The notes beneath the pieces were generated by a model. That model saw only the letters and a program-made list of their open reading frames with translations. It made no database searches and was not told where the DNA came from. From NCBI RefSeq assembly GCF_029945925.1, contig NZ_JAQSDN010000042.1, positions 1 to 64,000 of the forward strand: a stretch of 64,000 bases of DNA, given 5' to 3'. The stretch comes from Polaromonas sp. Its GTDB lineage: Bacteria > Pseudomonadota > Gammaproteobacteria > Burkholderiales > Burkholderiaceae_C. Shown here one piece after another: positions 54,504-64,000 of this stretch (positions are counted from its first letter, which is position 1; each line of letters begins with the position of its first letter). A program made the position numbers and the translations under genes.

Positions 54504-55676
54504 TCAGGGCTCGAAAATGAATTCGCGAACCCGTTCGAGCAATCCGGGTTCAGCCACAGGCACTGCCAGCAGCGACGCCGCCAGCGCGATCAATGCCCGG
54601 CTGGCAGGGCTCCGTGGGGCCAGCAAAAGAATCGGCTCGCCCGTGGTACCGGCCAGAAGCGCCTTGTCAGCGTCATCGGGAATGCGGAAATAGTTCCTGC
54701 CTTTGAGTTCATGCTCCACGCGTCGCTCCAGATCGCCGAAAAGACCTGCACGGTTGAGCACAACGTGGATTTTCTGACTCGGGTAACCGAGCTGGTTCAA
54801 AAAATGGGATTGCTTGTGCAGGTTGCGCAGGTCGGGAATCTGGGCCTGCATGATCTGCAGGATGTCGTTGGCGTGATCAAGCGCCTTCATGAACAAGGCA
54901 TCTATTTTTTTATCGAGATCGAGAACCACCACATCAAACAGACGCTCGCACTGCCTGAGCAAGCGCTCCAGCTGGTCGGGCTTCAAGCGGGCGGCTTGCT
55001 CCACATCAGCGGGAGACTGGAGCAGGAACAAATTCTTGCCCAGCGGGAAACAGGCGGCCATCAGGTAGGCATCATCGTCCGCCTCCTGCCCGGCCACCGT
55101 CACCACATTAAGGGGATTAAGCATTTCAGTCATCGCAAAAGACGCATCGCCGTATTGCAGATCCAGGTCGACCAGCAGCGTCTTCCTGTTGAACTCGGTG
55201 GCCAGTGCATACGCCAGATTGGTGGCCACAAAGGTGGCGCCGCTACCACCTTTGCAGGGCAATACGGCGATCAGGCGTGCATGACGGTCCTTGCCTTCGT
55301 AGCCATAGTGCTTTTGATCGCATTTTTGCAGAGCATGGAGAAAATCTTCCGGGCGGACCGGCCAGCGCACCACCTCTGCCACCCCGGCATCCATCGCCTT
55401 GATCAGCAACTGGGTGTCGCCATCGCGCCACAAAAGCAGGATCAGTTGGTCCGGATTCTTTTTTACCAGGGCTTGCAGCTCTGTCACATCGGTGGTCTGC
55501 GTAATCAGGTCGTCCAGAATCAGTACATCCACTGCAGGCATGTCACGGGCCGTGGCCGCCCAATGCGCAGCCTCGACAACGCTTGCGGCAAAACTCGTGA
55601 CACGACTGTGCTGGCGAACCAGCGGCTCAAGCGACGCGGCTGAGGACGGATTCGCGGACAAAAGATGGACCCGCAT
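54504..55676 (-). CDS. tadZ: Tad localisation ATPase TadZ (CpaE-like)
   Basis: The 390-residue protein has an N-terminal atypical receiver-like domain (about residues 1-125) and a ParA/MinD-type ATPase domain. The deviant Walker A reads CKGGSGATFVATNLA at about residue 145, with the usual signature lysine but GAT instead of GKT, a variant known in TadZ/CpaE proteins. LLVDLDLQYGDASFAM is the A'-region. TadZ positions the pilus machine at the cell pole. Confidence 0.9.
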   Translation of the reverse strand: MRVHLLSANPSSAASLEPLVRQHSRVTSFAASVVEAAHWAATARDMPAVDVLILDDLITQTTDVTELQALVKKNPDQLILLLWRDGDTQLLIKAMDAGVAEVVRWPVRPEDFLHALQKCDQKHYGYEGKDRHARLIAVLPCKGGSGATFVATNLAYALATEFNRKTLLVDLDLQYGDASFAMTEMLNPLNVVTVAGQEADDDAYLMAACFPLGKNLFLLQSPADVEQAARLKPDQLERLLRQCERLFDVVVLDLDKKIDALFMKALDHANDILQIMQAQIPDLRNLHKQSHFLNQLGYPSQKIHVVLNRAGLFGDLERRVEHELKGRNYFRIPDDADKALLAGTTGEPILLLAPRSPASRALIALAASLLAVPVAEPGLLERVREFIFEP

Positions 55677-55694
55677 AGGCCTGGTCTCTCCTGC

Positions 55695-57020
55695 CTAGGG
55701 CGTTGTCGAAGATGGGGCGGGGACAGCAGGTGAAGGCGTCTTCTCCAGCTTTCCTTCCATCATCAACTCAAAACGCCCAGGCGGCTGGTAGCTGTCGGTC
55801 GGCAAGGCAATGACACGGGTTTCGGGATTGACAAGATGCACCGTCACCACAAAAACCAGTTCACTGCGGTCATTTTGAAAATCACTGCTGCGGAACAAGG
55901 CGCCCAGGATGGGAATCTCTCCAAGCAGAGGGAATTCGGAAACGGAAGCGTTCACATTGTTTTTGATCAGGCCACCGATCGCAAAACTCTGACCATCCTG
56001 CAGTTGCACCGTCGTGGAAGTCCGCCGCGTTGTGATGGTTGGCAACACACTGCTGACTTGCCCATCCGCCTTGATGGTGGTTCCGGTCACGGACAACTCC
56101 GACACCTCCGGTGTGACCTTGAGCTGGATCTGCCCCCCTGGCATCACCGTCGGCAGAAATTTCAGGCCCACACCGTACTCCCGCTCCTGCAGCAAAATGG
56201 CATTGGTGCCCGTCGTGGATGACTGCGGCACGGGAATGAATATTTTCCCCCCTGCCAGGAACGACCCTTCCTGTCCGCTCAGCGCAAGAATCGAAGGCTC
56301 GGCCAGAATCTTGATCAAACCCCTCTTTCGCTCGGCATCCAGGGACAGGCTTGTCCCGCCACTGACGGCCTTGACGACCCCGGAAGCCCCGGTCAGGAAG
56401 TCAGCCAGCAAGGAGATGGGACGCGGCCCGCCCGTTCTTGCGTTGACGTTTGCCCCCAGGCGATCGGAGATCACTTTGGAGACTTCGGCAATCTTGACCT
56501 CCAGAAGAACCTGGGGCACCGAAGCGCTGGTCAGCAAATTGATGATTTTCTTGCTGCCCGTCGATTGCTCCACCATATCGATGGCTTGCTTGATTCTGGC
56601 CGCGTCGGTCAACTGGCCCGACAACACAATGGCGTCGCCCGAAGAAGCCACGCGCAAATTCTGCTCTGACGGCATCCACAGCCTGAAATTGGCCTGCAAT
56701 GCAGAGGTGTCCAGTTCCACCTGAAGATCGATCACTTGCGGTGCGCCGCTGGCCGGCCAGACCGACAAATTCGTGGTCCCGGCCTTCTTGCCCAACAGAT
56801 AGATCTCGCGCCCTTCGAGTGGAATCACGTCCGCCACCTCGGGGTTGCCAACGGACACCCGTCGGTAACTTGCGGGCAAGGTATAGATGGTCGACTTGCC
56901 TGCGACCAGACGCAACTGGCGCGCCTGCACAGGGTCGGCAGGAGTTTGTCCATACCCGACCAGGACAAAGCCCAGCGTCAGGGCACCGGCTATCCATTGG
57001 CGTGCACGTTGAATTCTCAT
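55695..57020 (-). CDS. rcpA: Tad outer-membrane secretin RcpA (CpaC)
   Basis: The 441-residue secretin forms the pilus exit pore. It has a signal peptide, the CpaC-type N domain (RLVAGKSTIYTLPASYRRVS, EIYLLGKKAGTTNLSVW), a BON/N1 segment and the C-terminal secretin core (ILAEPSILALSGQEGSFLAGG, TTVQLQDGQSFAIGGLI). The ATG at 57020 overlaps the cpaB-like gene by 4 bp; an upstream frame would overlap further. Confidence 0.93.
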   Translation of the reverse strand: MRIQRARQWIAGALTLGFVLVGYGQTPADPVQARQLRLVAGKSTIYTLPASYRRVSVGNPEVADVIPLEGREIYLLGKKAGTTNLSVWPASGAPQVIDLQVELDTSALQANFRLWMPSEQNLRVASSGDAIVLSGQLTDAARIKQAIDMVEQSTGSKKIINLLTSASVPQVLLEVKIAEVSKVISDRLGANVNARTGGPRPISLLADFLTGASGVVKAVSGGTSLSLDAERKRGLIKILAEPSILALSGQEGSFLAGGKIFIPVPQSSTTGTNAILLQEREYGVGLKFLPTVMPGGQIQLKVTPEVSELSVTGTTIKADGQVSSVLPTITTRRTSTTVQLQDGQSFAIGGLIKNNVNASVSEFPLLGEIPILGALFRSSDFQNDRSELVFVVTVHLVNPETRVIALPTDSYQPPGRFELMMEGKLEKTPSPAVPAPSSTTP

Positions 57021-57826
57021 GGCGCTGCCTGTTTTTGAAGTCCGCGAATAACCTCTATCGCCGGCTGGGTGGGTGGGGGCGTCCATGGCGCGGAGCGTTC
57101 GCCCGTGCTGTTTGTCGCAGCAACGGGAGACGACGGGATCAGGCTGTCTTTACCCGCCCCCTGAGGATGGGAGCTCAGCAGATCACCCTGGTTGCGCAAT
57201 GCCAGGGTCAGGCTGCCAATGCTGCGCGCCAAATCAAGACGCTCGGCGTCCTGAGGCGACACCTGCAGCGTCACCGCAGTGACGGCACGCCGTGCCGTGT
57301 TCTTCTGGCCTGACGCACTCGCCGGCGCTTGAGGAACAGACAACACCTGAACGTGCTGCAGAACCATTCTGGAAATCGGCTGGTTATTGTCGTCGCGCGT
57401 GGAAAGCAGGATATCCACATAGGCGCCAACCAGGGAATCAGCATCCAGCCCCGCCACGTCATTGACCTTGACAGACACCGCCCGGCTGCCCGGAGAAATG
57501 AGGTCAAACAGCCCCCCTTTGCTACCCAGGGGCCAGAGCTTTCCAGGCAGCAGGAGCTCCCCTGCCACGATGTCCGATCTGACCATCCGTTGCGTGACGT
57601 CTTCAATGGATCGATAGGCGTCCGGTGGCGCCGTGCTGGCCGGCCAGTCCGCCCGCTGAACCTGCCGCGCTTCAATCACGGCGCCCTGGTCCAGATTCTC
57701 CCTGGCCACCACCACGGAAACCATCGACAGGCTCGAGCGGGTTTCAATCACTTTCATCATCAACAGCGTCGCCACAAGACCGACAAGGGCGGAAACCAGC
57801 AAGACTATTTTTTTATTGAGCTGCAT
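57017..57826 (-). CDS. cpaB: Flp pilus assembly protein CpaB (RcpC)
   Basis: The 269-residue protein has an N-terminal membrane anchor (KKIVLLVSALVGLVATLLMM), an SAF-like domain (VVVARENLDQGAVIEARQVQ, VRSDIVAGELLL) and the CpaB region SPGSRAVSVKVNDVAGLD. It is a periplasmic partner of the secretin. It follows flp by 39 bp and overlaps rcpA. Confidence 0.92.
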   Translation of the reverse strand: MQLNKKIVLLVSALVGLVATLLMMKVIETRSSLSMVSVVVARENLDQGAVIEARQVQRADWPASTAPPDAYRSIEDVTQRMVRSDIVAGELLLPGKLWPLGSKGGLFDLISPGSRAVSVKVNDVAGLDADSLVGAYVDILLSTRDDNNQPISRMVLQHVQVLSVPQAPASASGQKNTARRAVTAVTLQVSPQDAERLDLARSIGSLTLALRNQGDLLSSHPQGAGKDSLIPSSPVAATNSTGERSAPWTPPPTQPAIEVIRGLQKQAAP

Positions 57827-57865
57827 CCGACAAAAAGACTGTGAAGACCGTGAGAAAAAATCAGA

Positions 57866-58057
57866 TCATGTGCAGGTGCCGGCAACGATCTTGTTGCACA
57901 GATCTTTGAATCCCGCAGCCAAGCCGGTTTCAAGAGGGGTCACCAGTGTCACCGTGATGATGCCAGCAATGATCACGGCCAAAAGAATGTACTCAATGGT
58001 GGTAATGCCGCGCTGCACTTTAAAAAAAACAGTCTTGGCCTTTTGGAGTTGGTTCAT
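57866..58057 (-). CDS. flp: Flp-type major pilin
   Basis: The 63-residue prepilin has a short basic leader and the Flp core GITTIEYILLAVIIAGIITV, where cleavage after Gly leaves the conserved Glu and Tyr of Flp pilins. A C-terminal Cys pair (DLCNKIVAGTC) may form a disulfide. Of two in-frame ATGs I chose 58057, because the AGGAG is correctly spaced for it and too close to the upstream one at 58063. It is the first gene of the tad operon, preceded by AT-rich DNA and tandem repeats. No prepilin peptidase is encoded in the window. Confidence 0.9.
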   Translation of the reverse strand: MNQLQKAKTVFFKVQRGITTIEYILLAVIIAGIITVTLVTPLETGLAAGFKDLCNKIVAGTCT

Positions 58058-58119
58058 CAACATCTCTCCTGATTGTTAAAAAAAGTATCTTCCATATCAT
58101 GGTACAAAAGAATTAACAA

Positions 58120-58157
58120 TTTCAACTGATCCATGTCATTTCAATTGATCTATGTCA
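58120..58157. promoter_or_regulatory. Tandem 19-bp direct repeats upstream of flp (FNR/CRP-like)
   Basis: TTTCAACTGATCCATGTCA and TTTCAATTGATCTATGTCA are adjacent, identical at 17 of 19 positions, and lie about 60-100 bp upstream of flp. Each contains a TGAT-N4-GTCA core close to the FNR/Anr consensus (8 of 10 matches in the distal copy, 7 in the proximal). They are not part of any gene. Confidence 0.5.
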
Positions 58158-58174
58158 TTTATCGTTACGGGAAC

Positions 58175-58207
58175 AAAAAAAAGCCTCGTCAGTTGCTTTG
58201 ACGAGGC
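58175..58207 (-). terminator. Intrinsic terminator downstream of tRNA-Cys
   Basis: GCCTCGTCA and TGACGAGGC form a 9-bp stem, followed on the minus strand by eight T residues. It ends leftward transcription from tRNA-Cys before the tad promoter region. Confidence 0.88.
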
Positions 58208-58235
58208 CTTCATGATTGAAATCGAATCAATTTTC

Positions 58236-58309
58236 TGGAGGCGCGGGCCGGAGTCGAACCGACCTACTCGGATTTGCAATCCGGTACATAACCGCTTTGT
58301 TACCGCGCC
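58236..58309 (-). tRNA. tRNA-Cys (anticodon GCA)
   Basis: The 74-nt minus-strand cloverleaf has acceptor GGCGCGG paired with CCGCGCC, discriminator T and encoded CCA (58236-58238). The anticodon arm CCGGATTGCAAATCCG reads GCA. The T-arm contains GGTTCGACTCC. U73 is a cysteine identity element. Confidence 0.96.
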
Positions 58310-58378
58310 GTAATCTGTCTGCTTCCAGCAGAACCAACAGGATGATTCTACTGAATCGCTTGTGAACTATCACCAATG

Positions 58379-58411
58379 AAAAAGGACAGCATTTTTAAGT
58401 GCTGCCCTTTT
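58379..58411 (-). terminator. Terminator-like hairpin downstream of tRNA-Gly
   Basis: On the minus strand AAAAGGGCAGCA pairs with TGCTGTCCTTTTT, with one G-U pair, across an A-rich loop and ending in a T-run. It separates tRNA-Gly from tRNA-Cys. Confidence 0.7.
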
Positions 58412-58416
58412 CGAAT

Positions 58417-58492
58417 TGGAGCGGGAGAAGAGTCTCGAACTCTCGACCTCAACCTTGGCAAGGTTGCGCTCTACCAACTGAGCTACTCCCGC
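58417..58492 (-). tRNA. tRNA-Gly (anticodon GCC)
   Basis: The 76-nt minus-strand cloverleaf has acceptor GCGGGAG paired with CTCCCGC, discriminator T and encoded CCA (58417-58419). The anticodon arm CAACCTTGCCAAGGTTG reads GCC, and the T-arm contains GAGTTCGAGACTC. The D-arm AGCTCAGTTGGTAGAGC is standard. Confidence 0.97.
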
Positions 58493-58560
58493 GTTATCAG
58501 CCTCGAATTATAGCGTGATTTTTTGCGCTTTGCGAAGAAACTTGAAAAATTTGCACAGAC

Positions 58561-60990
<2,430 letters not shown>

Positions 60991-61169
60991 ATCAACCCTT
61001 AAAGGTAGGCCTTAAACGAAAACCGTGGCGCCAGGGCGTCCGGGGATTTTCAGTATCGGTGAAAACAGTTATCTCGAAAGTGGGGAACAGCGGCCACTTT
61101 TCAAGCCTGCCGCCCATTTATGGCACTTCAGGCGCCACATTACCGGGGCCCTTCTTCGGCTGGCGCGTC

Positions 61170-62435
61170 TCAGGCCTGCTTGGCGGCTTCACGGTATACA
61201 AGCAGCGGCGGCTTGTTTTCCTCGATCGTCGACTCGTCAACCACCACTTTTTCCACATTACTGGTATTGGGCAGGTCAAACATGGTGTCAATCAGGGACT
61301 GCTCCAGGATCGAGCGCAGGCCGCGCGCGCCGGTTTTGCGGGCCAGCGCCTTGCGGGCAATGGCCTTGAGCGCCGAGGGGCGAATCTCCAGATCGACCCC
61401 TTCCATGGACAGCAGCTTGCTGAACTGCTTGACGACGGCGTTTTTGGGCTCCGTCAGGATCTGCACCAGCGCGTCCTCGGTCAGTTCGGCCAGGGTGGCG
61501 ACCACCGGCATGCGCCCCACGAGTTCGGGGATCAGGCCAAACTTGATCAGGTCTTCCGGCTCCACGTCCTTGAAGGCCTCGGTCAGGCTGCGGGCTTTTT
61601 TGCTCTTCACCGAAGCGCCGAACCCGATGCCGGACGACTCGGTGCGGTTTTCAATGACTTTTTCCAGCCCCGAGAAAGCCCCGCCACAGATAAACAGAAT
61701 GTTGGTGGTGTCAACCTGCAGGAAGTCCTGGTTCGGGTGTTTGCGGCCGCCCTGCGGCGGCACCGAGGCCATGGTGCCCTCGATCAGCTTGAGCAGCGCC
61801 TGCTGCACGCCCTCGCCCGACACGTCGCGCGTGATCGAGGGGTTGTCGGACTTGCGCGAGATCTTGTCGATTTCGTCGATGTAGACAATACCCTGCTGCG
61901 CGCGCTCGACTTCATAGTTGCAGCTCTGCAGCAGCTTCTGGATGATGTTTTCGACGTCTTCGCCGACGTAGCCGGCTTCGGTCAGCGTCGTGGCGTCGGC
62001 CATCACGAAAGGAACGTTGAGCGTACGCGCCAGGGTCTGGGCCAGCAGGGTCTTGCCGGAGCCGGTGGGGCCGATCAGCAGGATATTGCTTTTGGTCAGC
62101 TCCACATCGTCTTTTTTGGCTTTTTCCTTGTGGCGCAGGCGTTTGTAATGGTTGTATACGGCGACGGCCAGCGTGCGCTTGGCCGGTTCCTGGCCGATGA
62201 CGTAGCCGTCCAGTGTGGTCTTGATTTCCAGCGGCGTCGGCAGGTCGCCACGCGTTTCGCGCACATCATCCCCGGCGGGCAGCTCGTCGCGGATGATTTC
62301 GTTGCACAGGTCGATACATTCATCACAGATGAAAACCGATGGCCCTGCAATCAGCTTCTTGACTTCGTGCTGGCTTTTGCCGCAGAAGGAGCAGTACAGG
62401 GTTTTTTCGCTGGAAGAGCCTTTTTTATCGGCCAT
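61170..62435 (-). CDS. clpX: ATP-dependent Clp protease ATP-binding subunit ClpX
   Basis: ClpX is the AAA+ unfoldase that delivers substrates to ClpP. The 421-residue protein has the N-terminal zinc-binding domain (CSFCGKSQ and CDECIDLC, residues 16-41), Walker A GPTGSGKT at about residue 120, Walker B region [10 protein letters not shown], and the ClpP-contact IGF-equivalent [11 protein letters not shown]. It is separated from clpP by a strong terminator, so it probably has its own promoter or is reached by readthrough. Confidence 0.98.
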   Translation of the reverse strand: MADKKGSSSEKTLYCSFCGKSQHEVKKLIAGPSVFICDECIDLCNEIIRDELPAGDDVRETRGDLPTPLEIKTTLDGYVIGQEPAKRTLAVAVYNHYKRLRHKEKAKKDDVELTKSNILLIGPTGSGKTLLAQTLARTLNVPFVMADATTLTEAGYVGEDVENIIQKLLQSCNYEVERAQQGIVYIDEIDKISRKSDNPSITRDVSGEGVQQALLKLIEGTMASVPPQGGRKHPNQDFLQVDTTNILFICGGAFSGLEKVIENRTESSGIGFGASVKSKKARSLTEAFKDVEPEDLIKFGLIPELVGRMPVVATLAELTEDALVQILTEPKNAVVKQFSKLLSMEGVDLEIRPSALKAIARKALARKTGARGLRSILEQSLIDTMFDLPNTSNVEKVVVDESTIEENKPPLLVYREAAKQA

Positions 62436-62551
62436 GAATGTAATGCCTTTGGGTGCCCGTAGGACGTGTTAGCTAATGATAACCAAATAAACCTGGCCCC
62501 CACGTTTCGCGGCCCCCGAGGAGGCTTTTTGTCCTGGGGCGGTCCGGGGAC

Positions 62552-62587
62552 AAAAAAACGGCGTTTCCTGTCACAGGAAACGCCGTT
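62552..62587 (-). terminator. Intrinsic terminator between clpP and clpX
   Basis: AACGGCGTTTCCTG and CAGGAAACGCCGTT form a 14-bp perfect stem with a 3-nt loop, followed on the minus strand by a run of seven T residues. It ends most clpP transcription before clpX. Confidence 0.9.
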
Positions 62588-62620
62588 GCTGCAGTGCAAC
62601 TGACGGGAAAGCCCGTGCCT

Positions 62621-63241
62621 TCAGGGGCGCTTGGCAATCACCTGATCCACCACACCATAGGATTTCGCTTCATCGGCAAACATGAAGTAGTCGCGCTCGG
62701 TATCGCGCTCGATTTTCTCAATGGTCTGCCCGGTGTTTTCGGCCAGGATGCGGTTGAGCTGGTCACGCGTCTTGAGGATGTCGCGGGCGTGGATCTCGAT
62801 GTCGGAGGCCTGACCCTGCGCGCCGCCCGAAGGCTGGTGAATCATCACGCGCGAGTTGGGCAGCGAGAAGCGCTTGCCCTTGGCGCCGGCCGCCAGCAAG
62901 AAGGCGCCCATGCTGGCCGCCATGCCCACACACAGGGTGGACACATCGGCCTTGATGAACTGCATGGTGTCGTAAATCGCCATGCCGGCGGTCACGGAAC
63001 CGCCCGGGGAGTTGATGTAGAACGAAATGTCCTTGTCCGGGTTTTCACTTTCGAGGAACAGCAACTGCGCCACCACCAGATTGGCTGTCTGGTCGTTGAC
63101 CGGGCCCACCAGGAAAATAACACGCTCCTTCAGCAGACGCGAATAGATGTCATAGGACCGCTCGCCGCGGCCGGACTGCTCAATCACCATCGGCACCATG
63201 CCGAGGCCCTGGATGTCCTGTGCACTGCTGTAAATGTTCAT
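62621..63241 (-). CDS. clpP: ATP-dependent Clp protease proteolytic subunit ClpP
   Basis: ClpP forms the tetradecameric serine-protease chamber. The 206-residue protein has catalytic Ser110 in GMAASMGAF and His135 in [11 protein letters not shown]. The third catalytic Asp lies in the ERDTERD stretch at about residues 180-184. The ATG at 63241 ([14 protein letters not shown]) has GGAG five bases upstream; a longer in-frame frame to 63304 lacks support. It lies 115 bp after tig. Confidence 0.98.
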   Translation of the reverse strand: MNIYSSAQDIQGLGMVPMVIEQSGRGERSYDIYSRLLKERVIFLVGPVNDQTANLVVAQLLFLESENPDKDISFYINSPGGSVTAGMAIYDTMQFIKADVSTLCVGMAASMGAFLLAAGAKGKRFSLPNSRVMIHQPSGGAQGQASDIEIHARDILKTRDQLNRILAENTGQTIEKIERDTERDYFMFADEAKSYGVVDQVIAKRP

Positions 63242-63356
63242 GTTTTCTCCAAATGTTGGGACTACTTTACCCAAAATAAATGGGGCTTGAAGCCTTCGCC
63301 GCAAGCCCCTGCACCAGAAATCAGCTTGGCGCCGGGCCGGCAGCCCGCCGTACGCT

Positions 63357-64000
63357 TCAGTTCTGCGCCATCAATTCATCAAAAGGCACTGATTTTTCGA
63401 CGATTTTGGCCTTGCCCAGCACAAAATTCGTGACATTGTTTTCAATCACGACGGACTCGACCTCGGCCATGCGTTTTTCGTCGCTGAAGTACCAGCGCAC
63501 CACGTCTTCCGGTTTTTCGTAGCTCGAAGCCAGTTCTTCGACGTGGGCCTTGACCTGTTCGGTCTTGGGAAACAGGTCGTTGGTACGGGTCAGTTCGGCC
63601 ACCACCAGACCCAGGCGCACGCGCTTTTCAGCTTGCGGGCGGAAGATGTCGTCGGGAATCGGCGCCTTGTCGGCGTCCTTGATGCCGCGCTGCTTGAGGT
63701 CGGCGCGTGCGCCTTCGACCATGCGGTCCAGCTCCGACTGCACGATGGCTTGCGGCACATCGAGTTCGGCGTTCGCCAGCAGCGCGTCCATGACGGCGTT
63801 TTTGTTGCGGGCCAGCAGGCGGAACTTGACTTCGCGCTCGAGGTTCTTGCGGATGTCGGCGCGCAGGCCTTCGACGGTGGCGTCAGCGATGCCCAGGGAT
63901 TTGGCCAGGGCTTCGTTGACTTCAGGCAGGTGGGCGGCTTCGATCTTCTTGACGGTGACCATGAAGTCGGCCTGTTTGCCGGCGACATCCTTGCCATGGT
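63357..64000 (-). CDS. tig: Trigger factor, C-terminal part (cut by window edge)
   Basis: Trigger factor is the ribosome-bound chaperone with prolyl isomerase activity. Only its last 214 or so residues are in the window; the gene continues beyond 64000. The visible part includes the end of the PPIase domain ([21 protein letters not shown]) and the C-terminal chaperone arms ([34 protein letters not shown]). The ribosome-binding domain with its GFRKG motif is outside. It is the first gene of the tig-clpP-clpX-lon series. Confidence 0.97.
   Translation of the reverse strand, partial: HGKDVAGKQADFMVTVKKIEAAHLPEVNEALAKSLGIADATVEGLRADIRKNLEREVKFRLLARNKNAVMDALLANAELDVPQAIVQSELDRMVEGARADLKQRGIKDADKAPIPDDIFRPQAEKRVRLGLVVAELTRTNDLFPKTEQVKAHVEELASSYEKPEDVVRWYFSDEKRMAEVESVVIENNVTNFVLGKAKIVEKSVPFDELMAQN

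Noticed and set aside
54504-55676. TadZ with an inactivated ATP-binding loop
   Set aside because: GSGAT in place of the canonical GKT looks like a lost catalytic lysine, but this variant is common in TadZ/CpaE proteins and the signature lysine is kept, so it is not evidence of decay.
47306-58235. Integrative element boundaries between tRNA-Leu and tRNA-Cys
   Set aside because: I looked for repeats of either tRNA 3' end and for an integrase gene inside the interval and saw none, so an integrated element is not supported.

Overview
The window is a GC-rich bacterial chromosome segment. Gene content and order point to the Burkholderiales, most likely a Comamonadaceae member close to Polaromonas or Rhodoferax. 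This placement is inference from recognisable order (thrS-infC-rpmI-rplT-pheS-pheT-ihfA-merR-tRNA-Pro; tig-clpP-clpX-lon), from lineage-typical genes (a Bug-type solute receptor, a small Trp-rich protein) and from a dispersed short palindromic repeat I associate with this family. No alignment was run.

Layout. 1-8.6 kb, minus strand: the translation operon from thrS down to ihfA, a MerR-type regulator and tRNA-Pro. 8.6-11.1 kb: a small zinc-ribbon protein, isocitrate lyase with a paired upstream operator, and a gamma-glutamylcyclotransferase-like gene. 11.2-17.9 kb: an EamA transporter, then a malonate cluster (GntR regulator, malonyl-CoA decarboxylase, Bug receptor, enoyl-CoA hydratase-like protein, malonyl-CoA synthetase). 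18-26.7 kb: lgt, a LysR regulator divergent from ilvD, a small membrane protein, cytochrome c, acetyl-CoA synthetase with two fossil 3' ends beside it, a YqhA-type protein and a CaCA antiporter. 26.8-32.9 kb: a six-gene Mrp/Pha cation/proton antiporter operon. 33-39.1 kb: class II and class I fumarases flanking an orphan histidine kinase, then murI. 39.1-39.5 kb: a non-coding block with a MITE-like element. 39.5-46.3 kb: an RND efflux operon divergent from its TetR-type regulator. 47.2-58.1 kb: tRNA-Leu, a decayed and an intact MASE3 sensor, and a complete-looking Flp/Tad pilus operon. 58.2-64 kb: tRNA-Cys, tRNA-Gly, lon, clpX, clpP and the 3' part of tig.

How the genes work together. Carbon entry is well represented: acetate activation (acs) feeds the glyoxylate shunt (aceA) and TCA cycle (fumA, fumC), while malonate is turned into acetyl-CoA by matB plus the decarboxylase. 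The Mrp complex and efflux pump handle ion and toxicant stress. The Tad operon builds an adhesive pilus. The Lon/ClpXP/trigger-factor group handles protein quality control.

Most of the window is ordinary core genome. The unusual material is mostly non-coding: the MITE-like element with direct-repeat flanks, the acs 3'-end fossils, a possible threonine leader peptide before thrS, an ATC start for infC, tandem hairpins before rpmI, duplicated operators at aceA, tandem FNR-like repeats before flp, and repeat copies read in frame inside several genes.
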